5,226 bases of DNA, taken from NCBI GenBank assembly GCA_007123395.1, contig SKLD01000402.1:1-5226 (forward strand), read 5' to 3'. The translations under genes and the position numbers were made by a program. Shown here piece after piece: positions 1-5,226 of this stretch. The notes below the pieces were generated by a model that saw nothing but the letters and a program-made list of their open reading frames with translations, made no database searches and was not told the origin of the DNA. The stretch is from Opitutales bacterium (GTDB taxonomy: Bacteria; Verrucomicrobiota; Verrucomicrobiia; Opitutales; Oceanipulchritudinaceae). Every line of letters begins with the position of its first letter. Within the stretch, counting starts at the first letter, position 1.

Positions 1-236
1 TCCGCCGCGCGACGTTTTCGGGCTGATTTATCGCCCGATCCCACAACGGCAGAACCCCGGCGCACTTCCGGCGATCACACCGACGTCGGACGCGTACCGA
101 CCTTTCGCACGACCGTTGCCGCCTCCGGGCGGAAGCTGACCTGACCTTCCCGGCCGTGCGGCTGTAGAACCTGTCTGGAGCACGGATACAAGAGGGGCGG
201 GAAGTCGGGCTAATTGGCAAGGGGAAAAACGGGGGA
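1..236. other. Non-coding or gene-end region left of the rlmI-like gene
   Basis: No complete gene is supported here. On the plus strand two frames are open from the window edge: one stops at TGA 142-144 and the other at TGA 137-139. The second (2-139) ends in a Pro-rich tail and about 70% of its codons end in G or C, so it could be the last ~45 codons of a gene that begins outside the window, converging on the rlmI-like gene. Neither frame contains a motif I recognise. A small hairpin (stem 119-123 with 128-132, loop TCCG) lies at the end of these frames but has no T-run on either strand, so I do not call it a terminator. The only notable homopolymer tract is the A-run near 225-229, which reads as T5 just downstream of the rlmI-like stop, without a GC-rich stem before it. 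Confidence 0.35.
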
Positions 237-1406
237 TCAGGGGGCGCGCAGGAGGTAGCCGCGCAGGTATTCGCTTTCGGGGAAGTCGAGGCGCACGGGG
301 TGGTCGGCGGGCTGGCGGGGCTCGGCGAGGATGGTGGCGCTGCGGCGGGCGTCGCGGGCGGCGTCGGCAAGGACGGAGCGGAAGAGTGTGCGGTCGACGG
401 GCTGGGAGCAGGTGTAGGTGGCGAGGATGCCACCCGGCGAGAGCAGGCGCAGGGCGCGGAGGTTGAGTTCTTTGTAGCCCCGCAAGGCTCCATCGAGAGC
501 GGAGCGGGCGCGGGCGAAGGGCGGCGGGTCGAGGATAATGAGGTCGAAGAGTCCGCGCGCCTCGCGATGGGACGTGAAGTAATCGAAAACGTTGGCGACC
601 TCGGCAGTAATGGTCAGTCCGTTGCGCGCGGCGTTGGCGCGGGCGGCTTCGACGGCCTCGGCGGAACTGTCGAGGGCGAGGACGGAGGCTGCCCCTGCTT
701 TGGCGCAGTGCAGGGCGAATCCTCCCTGATGGCAGAATGCGTCGAGGACGCGCCGCCCTGCCGCCATGGCACCGACGGCGGGGTGCTGTTCGCGCTGGTC
801 GAGGTAAAATCCCGTCTTCTGACCGCCGGTGAGGTCGAGACGGTATTCGATGCCTTCGACGGTGAACCAACGGGGTGGCACTGCCGCGCCGGACACGGTG
901 GACACTGCCCTTGCCAACCCCTCCTGCCGACGCACGGGCGCATCGTTGCGCAGGATCACCTCCGTCACGTCGGGTAGAGCCCGCAGGTGACCGACAATCT
1001 CAGCAAGCAGGCGATCAACGCCGAGCGTGAGCGCCTGGAGCACGAGGACATCGTCGTAGCGGTCCACAACCAAGCCGGGCAAGTCATCCGCCTCCGACCA
1101 AACAAGGCGGCAGAACCGTGCGGAGGGATCCCGGCGCGCGACGGCGGCGTCGATGCGCCCGCAAACCGCTTCCTCATCCCATGCGGCGCCGTTGTCGCGC
1201 GCAAAGCGGCGCCAGACGATCTTGGAGCGGCTGTTGTAGATGCCCGAGCCGAGGGACCGGCCGCGCGGGTCGACGAGATCGGCGGCGTGCCCGTCGGCGG
1301 CGTCCTGCGGCGGGCGCTCCACCTCTCCGGCGAAGACCCATGGATGGCCGTCGAGGACGCGGGGCCGGCGCGGACACCGCCTGAGTTTGAGGACCGGTCG
1401 GTTCAT
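237..1406 (-). CDS. rlmI: RlmI-like class I SAM-dependent 23S rRNA (cytosine-C5) methyltransferase
   Basis: This 389-residue cytoplasmic protein is close in length to E. coli RlmI (396), which makes m5C1962 in 23S rRNA using S-adenosylmethionine. Residues ~1-75 look like the N-terminal PUA RNA-binding domain, with the family motif HPWVFAGEV at 21-29. A linker domain follows, then GFYLDQREQ at 199-207, which matches the GYYLDQR signature of RlmI. The Rossmann methyltransferase core has motif I VLDAFCHQGG (220-229), an acidic strand end at LALDSS (243-248), motif IV DPPPFAR (293-299) and the TCS motif, whose Cys333 is the expected catalytic cysteine. The end, HPVRLDFPESEYLRGYLLR, also resembles the RlmI C-terminus. 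The ATG at 1406 is the first possible start because the lptF stop lies in frame two codons upstream. A GGAGGG stretch (1427-1432) is about 20 nt upstream, too far for a normal Shine-Dalgarno, so translation is probably coupled to lptF. Family assignment is strong; the exact target base is inferred. Confidence 0.93.
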   Translation of the reverse strand: MNRPVLKLRRCPRRPRVLDGHPWVFAGEVERPPQDAADGHAADLVDPRGRSLGSGIYNSRSKIVWRRFARDNGAAWDEEAVCGRIDAAVARRDPSARFCRLVWSEADDLPGLVVDRYDDVLVLQALTLGVDRLLAEIVGHLRALPDVTEVILRNDAPVRRQEGLARAVSTVSGAAVPPRWFTVEGIEYRLDLTGGQKTGFYLDQREQHPAVGAMAAGRRVLDAFCHQGGFALHCAKAGAASVLALDSSAEAVEAARANAARNGLTITAEVANVFDYFTSHREARGLFDLIILDPPPFARARSALDGALRGYKELNLRALRLLSPGGILATYTCSQPVDRTLFRSVLADAARDARRSATILAEPRQPADHPVRLDFPESEYLRGYLLRAP

Positions 1407-1409
1407 GGA

Positions 1410-2534
1410 TCATGTGGGACGTGTCGCCCTCCAGAAGAAATAGCCCGCGACAGCAAGCATGATGAGGTTGGGCAAAAGGGCGGAGTGCATGGGCGAAAGG
1501 TAATCCGTGCCGAGAAACCGCGAGGTGTTCACGGCGAGGTAGTAGATCACGAAGAGCCCAAGCGACTTTGAGACGCCCACCATCGGATTGGTGCGGACCC
1601 CGGAGACGGAAAACGGAATGGCAAGCGCGACGATGATGAGGACACCGAGCGGGTTGAAGAGGATTTCATAGTATTGGCGGGCGTAGTCGGCCACTCGTGC
1701 GTCTTCCTCCGGCGAAAGGGTCGTAATGATGCGCTGTAACTCGAAAAAGGAAAGGTCGCGCGGGCGCTTCTCAAGAAACTTCATCAACTCCGGATCCTCC
1801 GTGAAATCGGGCAGTACCTTTTCTTCAAAGGCCAAACTCCGCACAGGATCCCCCGTTTCTTCGGAAAAAAGGGTCTCGCGCCCGCGCAAAAGCACCCAGA
1901 TCCCCGCGATATCATCGAAATAGCCTTCGTTTGCGACAATACGCCGGACCTCCCGTGCGCCCGAGTCGCGGATCTCCGAAATCGTAACGCCATAGGCACG
2001 GTAGGTCCGCTCGCTGAAGCGGTTCACAAACCAGAGCCTCCCCTCGGCATGGTTATAAAAGGTGAGATTATGAATGATGCCGAAGTCATCCGTCGCCGCG
2101 AAGTCGACCTCCCGGTCGTAGCGGAGGTTCTCCCGCAGCGTGCGCGAGCCCTCGACAGCGCTCGGGATCCAGTCGGCGTTGAGATAAAACAGCAGGAGGG
2201 CGAGAAAGGCTCCTGCCGCCCAGAGCGAGCGGGTGATGCGGAAGAGACCGAGTCCCGCGCAGCGCATCGCGGTGATCTCGTGATAGCGGTGCAATTGGCC
2301 AAGAGCGAAGAGGAGCGACACAAGAACGCTTAGCGGGATAACGTGAGGCAGGTAGGTTGGCAGCGTAAGTGCATAGTAGCGGAGGATATCATCCGCCCCC
2401 GCGCCAAACTCGAGCAGGTCGGGCAGATTGCTCTGGACGTCGTCGAGGACGAGCAACCCTTTCACAGCCAGAAGCGTGAGCGCAAACACCTTCGCCCACT
2501 CCCGGAAGACATACCTATCGATTCGGCTCATCAT
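1410..2534 (-). CDS. LptF/LptG (YjgP/YjgQ) family lipopolysaccharide export permease
   Basis: A 374-residue inner-membrane protein of the LptF/LptG family. These permeases pair with the ATPase LptB (LptB2FG) to extract lipopolysaccharide from the inner membrane and pass it to LptC and the periplasmic bridge. The family architecture is visible: three N-terminal membrane segments (~13-31, ~59-80, ~103-120), a long soluble periplasmic region (~121-290, the beta-jellyroll part) and three C-terminal segments (~294-311, ~320-338, ~352-368). HEITAMRCAGLGLFRI (85-100) corresponds to the cytoplasmic coupling helix that contacts LptB. IDRYVFREW near the N-terminus and NPLGVLIIVALAIPFS (294-309) are also typical. 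The protein starts with two consecutive ATGs (2534 and 2531); neither has a clear Shine-Dalgarno sequence. It ends three bases before the rlmI-like ATG, implying one transcript. I cannot tell whether it fills the LptF or LptG role, so no symbol is given; no second family member is in the window. Confidence 0.92.
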   Translation of the reverse strand: MMSRIDRYVFREWAKVFALTLLAVKGLLVLDDVQSNLPDLLEFGAGADDILRYYALTLPTYLPHVIPLSVLVSLLFALGQLHRYHEITAMRCAGLGLFRITRSLWAAGAFLALLLFYLNADWIPSAVEGSRTLRENLRYDREVDFAATDDFGIIHNLTFYNHAEGRLWFVNRFSERTYRAYGVTISEIRDSGAREVRRIVANEGYFDDIAGIWVLLRGRETLFSEETGDPVRSLAFEEKVLPDFTEDPELMKFLEKRPRDLSFFELQRIITTLSPEEDARVADYARQYYEILFNPLGVLIIVALAIPFSVSGVRTNPMVGVSKSLGLFVIYYLAVNTSRFLGTDYLSPMHSALLPNLIMLAVAGYFFWRATRPT

Positions 2535-2710
2535 GCGGTTGGCCCGGGACAGTCAAATACACGCCTTCCCGGTTCTTTCCACCCATGCTGTGCGTCCGTG
2601 CCGCCTTTTGGCAAGCGTGCCGGGCACCGGCGGACGAAACAGAAAAGCTGCCGTCCGCACTACTCCGGGCTGGAGTTCTTCCGGGTTTCCTCCGAACCTC
2701 TCCGCTTTCC
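2535..2710. promoter_or_regulatory. Divergent intergenic region between the lptF-family gene and the Gfo/Idh gene
   Basis: These 176 bp separate two outward-reading genes, so both units probably start transcription here. I found no convincing -35/-10 pair on either strand, and no purine-rich Shine-Dalgarno before either start codon. The middle of the region is rich in inverted repeats. CGTCCGTGCC (2593-2602) can pair with GGCAC plus GGACG (2623-2627 and 2632-2636) around a four-base bulge. The same GCGGACG (2630-2636) can instead pair with CGTCCGC (2652-2658). The function is inferred only from the gene orientation. Confidence 0.4.
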
Positions 2711-3769
2711 ATGGAAAAGCTGAACTTCGGATTCGTCGGCGCGGGCCAGGTATCGGTCTACAGTGCTGAAAAAGTATGCCAACACCCGCGGGCGCGGGTG
2801 CTGGCGGCCCACGACCTCAACGCGGACCGCCTCCGCGAGCTCTGCGAGGCCAACAATATCGAGCGACGCTACGCCTCACGAGAAGACCTCTTCGCCGACG
2901 GCGACATCGACGCCGTCTACATCGCGGTGCCCAACGCTTTCCACGCTCCCTTCGCCATCGAGGCGCTACGCGCAGGCAAAAACGTTATTCTCGACAAACC
3001 GTTTGCGCTGAACCTCGCCGAAGCGGAAGAGGTGGTCGCCGCCGCCCGCGAGACCGGCAAGACCTTAACGCTGGGAATGAACCAGCGCTTCGCACCCGGC
3101 GCGCAGAAAATCCGCGCCCTCGCGGAAGCGGGCGTCTTCGGCGAGATTTACCATGCCAAAGCCGCTTGGCTGCGCCGCGAGGGTATCCCGCGCCTCGGCA
3201 CATGGTTCGGCAACCGCGATCTGGCGGGAGCGGGCTGCCTGTATGACATCGGCGTGCATATGCTCGACGTGTGCCTGTATGTGATCGATAACTTCGACCC
3301 TGTGTCCGTCTCGGGCGTAACCTACACAAAGTTCGGCAACCGCGGGCTCGGCGAAGGCGGTTGGGGCCTTTCCGAGCGCGCGAAAACGGAATTCAATGTC
3401 GACGATTTCGCTTCCGCCCTGATCAAATTCCGCAACGGTGCGACCGTCGGACTGGATGTCGCGTGGGCCTGCCACATCGAAGAAAGAAACCGCATGGGTG
3501 CGGAAGTATTCGGCACAGACGCCGGCGCAACAACCCATCCGCCGCGCGTCTTCCGCCGCAACCCCATCCGCGAAAACTACGAAGTCATCGACGACGTCCG
3601 TGCCGAAATCCGCTTTCCGCACGAGTGCCGCTTCACCAACTTCATCAACCACCTTTGCGACGGCGAGGAACTGTGCGTGACAATCGAACAAGCCCTCGCC
3701 GTGCAGAAAATCCTCGATGCCATCGCCGCCTCGTGCGCTTCCGGCCGTGAGGTCATCATCGGTGAGTGA
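2711..3769 (+). CDS. Gfo/Idh/MocA-family NAD(P)-dependent sugar or polyol oxidoreductase
   Basis: A 352-residue protein of normal length for this family, which oxidises or reduces a hydroxyl/keto group on sugars, inositols or glycosides using a bound or free nicotinamide cofactor. The N-terminal Rossmann fold starts at once (LNFGFVGAGQVS, with the GxG dinucleotide-binding glycines at 10 and 12). AVYIAVPNAFHAPFAIEALRAGK-type sequence spans 68-90. The catalytic-lysine motif normally written EKP is DKP here (95-97, Lys96). The C-terminal alpha/beta domain has the substrate-site signature AGAGCLYDIGVHMLD (172-186) with Asp179 and His183. I chose the ATG at 2711 because it sits just before the Rossmann strand. 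An in-frame ATG at 2585 would add 42 residues that resemble no known leader. There is no signal peptide, so it is probably cytoplasmic. It is followed after 51 bp by a TIM-barrel isomerase gene on the same strand, suggesting shared transcription and one pathway. The substrate cannot be assigned. Confidence 0.93.
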   Translation: MEKLNFGFVGAGQVSVYSAEKVCQHPRARVLAAHDLNADRLRELCEANNIERRYASREDLFADGDIDAVYIAVPNAFHAPFAIEALRAGKNVILDKPFALNLAEAEEVVAAARETGKTLTLGMNQRFAPGAQKIRALAEAGVFGEIYHAKAAWLRREGIPRLGTWFGNRDLAGAGCLYDIGVHMLDVCLYVIDNFDPVSVSGVTYTKFGNRGLGEGGWGLSERAKTEFNVDDFASALIKFRNGATVGLDVAWACHIEERNRMGAEVFGTDAGATTHPPRVFRRNPIRENYEVIDDVRAEIRFPHECRFTNFINHLCDGEELCVTIEQALAVQKILDAIAASCASGREVIIGE

Positions 3770-3820
3770 GCCTCCCCGCCGCTCCGCCGCAAGCCGCCAA
3801 CCTCGACAAACAGATAGACC

Positions 3821-4585
3821 ATGAGTTCCGTAACATACCCCTCCCCCGCCCGTGATTTCGGCGTGCAGAGCTACTGCTTCCGCGAGTTCAAGGACAACCC
3901 GACCGTTGCCCGACTGGTGCGGGAGACAGGCCTTGATAAAATCGAAGTCTGTGCCGTGCACGCCGACTTCAACAGTCCTGCCGCATGGAAGGAAATCGTC
4001 CGTCAATACAATGACGGCGGCGTGTCGATCATCTCCATCGGCGTGCAGACTTTCAACGGCGACGACCGTGAGGAAGCATGGTTCGAATGCGCGGCAACGG
4101 CGGGCGCGCGCCACCTTTCGTGCCACTTTCAAGTGGACACCTACCTGCACGCAATCCCCAAGGTGCGCCGATGGGCACGTGCCCACGATATCCGTGTCGG
4201 CATCCACACGCACGGCGGCTATATGTTCGGCGGATCGCCGGACGTCATGCGTCACCTCATCGGTCTCGGCTCACCGGAAATCGGCCTCTGCCTCGACACC
4301 GCATGGGCCCTCCAAATCGGTCCGGCACGCGGCAACCCGGTGGATTGGGCGCGCGACTTCCGCGGCCACGTGACCGGCATTCACTACAAGGATTTCACTT
4401 TCGAGAGCAACGGACAGTGGCAGGACACCGTCGTGGGCGAAGGCAATCTCGATCTCTCCTCCCTCATACGGGAGCTTGAGGACGGCGGCTTCGACGGCAT
4501 GGCCGTGCTCGAATACGAAGCCGATCCCGCCAATCCCGTCCCCGCGCTAAAGCGCTGTGTGGAGCGGATGCGGGCACTTGCCTGA
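3821..4585 (+). CDS. Sugar phosphate isomerase/epimerase-family TIM barrel (AP-endonuclease-2-like)
   Basis: A 254-residue cytoplasmic protein of the xylose-isomerase-like TIM-barrel family (Pfam AP_endonuc_2), which includes sugar epimerases, IolE/IolI-type inositol enzymes and some glycoside-cleaving eliminases that use a divalent metal. Visible barrel-strand motifs are DKIEVCAVH (39-47, Glu42), VGIHTHGG (126-133), IGLCLDTAWALQIG (154-167, Asp159), VTGIHYKDF (184-192, His188), VGEGNLDL (205-212) and MAVLEYEAD (227-235, Glu231). Asp159, His188 and Glu231 match the usual metal ligands. The position that is usually Glu in the ENH motif is His129 here. The ATG at 3821 is followed immediately by the first barrel strand (FGVQSYCF, 13-20). 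No strong Shine-Dalgarno precedes it. It lies 51 bp after the Gfo/Idh gene on the same strand, so the two probably act on the same carbohydrate. Family assignment is firm; the reaction (isomerisation, epimerisation or elimination) is open. Confidence 0.9.
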   Translation: MSSVTYPSPARDFGVQSYCFREFKDNPTVARLVRETGLDKIEVCAVHADFNSPAAWKEIVRQYNDGGVSIISIGVQTFNGDDREEAWFECAATAGARHLSCHFQVDTYLHAIPKVRRWARAHDIRVGIHTHGGYMFGGSPDVMRHLIGLGSPEIGLCLDTAWALQIGPARGNPVDWARDFRGHVTGIHYKDFTFESNGQWQDTVVGEGNLDLSSLIRELEDGGFDGMAVLEYEADPANPVPALKRCVERMRALA

Positions 4586-4602
4586 GCGGCGGAAGGCCGA
4601 AG

Positions 4603-5226
4603 TCACTCCCTTGGATGCTCAAGGGCACAATATCCCGCCCGTGAACGCGCCACCGCCAAATCCACATTTTCGAGCACCTCGACCGGGCGGCACGGCGGCG
4701 GGCGCTTCAGCATGGCAAGGACACGCGCCCCTTCACCGTCTTCCAGCCAATCACGCGTTCCCAGCGCCCGGCCCTCCGTGAAAAACCGCGCGCGCAGCCG
4801 CAACAACTCGTGCGGATGCAGCTCCCCGCCCTTTCTCACCGCTTCCAGCAGCGCCGCCGGATCGATCCGCGCGCCCGTGCCGTCGCCCTTCGTAGCCGTT
4901 CCCTTCCCGAACATGAGTAGACGGTAGCACGCGAGGGCTTCCGCCGCGTCCTTCGCCGCCGGAAAGCACGCCGCGAGCGCGCGGCAGAGAGTCTCGTTCC
5001 CCGCAAGCGCTTCCGTGTAGCCGCACCAGCGGTAGTTCTCGGGCAGTTCCGCCAAGCCCGCCCGCACCGCGTTCAGGTCAATATAGGCCGCGATCAGCCC
5101 CACCAGCCAAGGCGTGTCCTGCACGAGCACGCTGCCGAAACGCTCCGCCCACAGCGTCCCCGCCGTCCCGTGCGCGAGATTGAACCACCGCGTGTAGCGC
5201 TGCCGCAAGGTGCGCATGAACTCCGA
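4603..5226 (-). CDS. REP-associated (RAYT/Y1-type) transposase-like protein, partial, N-terminus outside window
   Basis: The reading frame is open to the right edge (Ser-Glu-Phe precede the Met at 5217), so that Met is internal and the protein starts outside the window. The visible ~207 residues match the C-terminal half of IS200-like Y1 transposases of the REP-associated group, single-strand DNA nucleases that use an HUH histidine pair and one catalytic tyrosine. Counting from the internal Met, the recognisable pieces are MRTLRQRYTRWFN (1-13), GTLWAERFGSVLV (20-32), AAYIDLNAVRAGL (43-55) and NYRWCGYTEALAGN (61-74). Tyr45 (codon 5083-5085) is the candidate nucleophile; the HUH motif should lie upstream of the window. 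The tail, with LRARFFTEGRALGTRDWLE at 141-159, also looks like the family. It ends 17 bp from the stop of the convergent isomerase gene, leaving no space for an element end with a hairpin. This fits a single-copy domesticated gene better than an active insertion sequence. Confidence 0.85.
   Translation of the reverse strand, partial: SEFMRTLRQRYTRWFNLAHGTAGTLWAERFGSVLVQDTPWLVGLIAAYIDLNAVRAGLAELPENYRWCGYTEALAGNETLCRALAACFPAAKDAAEALACYRLLMFGKGTATKGDGTGARIDPAALLEAVRKGGELHPHELLRLRARFFTEGRALGTRDWLEDGEGARVLAMLKRPPPCRPVEVLENVDLAVARSRAGYCALEHPRE

Noticed and set aside
119..132. GC-rich hairpin as a transcription terminator
   Set aside because: The five-pair stem has no T-run following it on either strand.
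28..870. A 280-codon minus-strand open frame overlapping the end of the rlmI-like gene
   Set aside because: Its product is extremely Arg/Pro-rich and motif-free, as expected from an out-of-frame reading of GC-rich coding DNA. The competing frame carries clear methyltransferase motifs.
300..977. A 225-codon plus-strand open frame, Gly/Glu-rich, and the similar frame at 987-1571
   Set aside because: Both lie antisense to the rlmI-like and permease genes, have low-complexity composition and no recognisable domain.
2585..2710. Upstream in-frame ATG that would extend the oxidoreductase by 42 residues
   Set aside because: The extension is not a signal peptide or a known leader, and the Rossmann strand begins three residues after the ATG at 2711.
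3065..4255. A 396-codon minus-strand open frame running opposite both the Gfo/Idh and isomerase genes
   Set aside because: It is the antisense of two well-recognised genes, shows no family motif, and spans their intergenic gap only because GC-rich codons leave few antisense stops.
4587..4599. Small hairpin between the convergent isomerase and transposase-like genes as a bidirectional terminator or REP element
   Set aside because: Only four base pairs with a five-base loop and no adjacent T-run; too short to support either call.

Overview
This 5.2-kb window is GC-rich (roughly 60-65% by eye) bacterial chromosome, densely coded, with four complete protein genes and one gene cut by the right edge. 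I see no tRNA, rRNA, CRISPR array or complete insertion sequence. The style of the genes suggests a Verrucomicrobiota/PVC-group bacterium, perhaps Opitutae-like. The clues are the paired Gfo/Idh oxidoreductase and sugar-phosphate-isomerase-like TIM barrel, the transposase-like protein with a YIDLNAVRAGL motif, and start codons mostly without Shine-Dalgarno sequences. This assignment is inferred from recalled family resemblance, not from a search. The LptF/LptG-type permease shows that the cell has an outer membrane.

Layout. Positions 1-236 hold no convincing gene; they may contain the last codons of a plus-strand gene. On the minus strand, an lptF/lptG-family permease (1410-2534) and an rlmI-like 23S rRNA cytosine methyltransferase (237-1406) form a tight two-gene unit read right to left, with only three bases between stop and start. 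A 176-bp divergent region (2535-2710) separates them from a plus-strand pair: a Gfo/Idh/MocA NAD(P)-dependent oxidoreductase (2711-3769) and a sugar phosphate isomerase/epimerase-family TIM barrel (3821-4585). Tail to tail with that pair, 17 bp away, is the C-terminal part of a REP-associated (RAYT/Y1-type) transposase-like protein on the minus strand (4603-5226), whose N-terminal HUH region lies outside the window.

How they work together. The minus-strand pair combines envelope biogenesis (lipopolysaccharide export) with ribosome modification; the two are probably co-transcribed without a shared pathway. The plus-strand pair looks like a small carbohydrate-modifying module: the dehydrogenase would oxidise a sugar or polyol hydroxyl, and the TIM barrel would isomerise, epimerise or eliminate on the resulting keto-sugar. 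The substrate cannot be read from the sequence. This pair is the most interesting part of the window. I found no convincing evidence of a wholly new system; the rest looks like ordinary housekeeping plus one transposase-derived gene.
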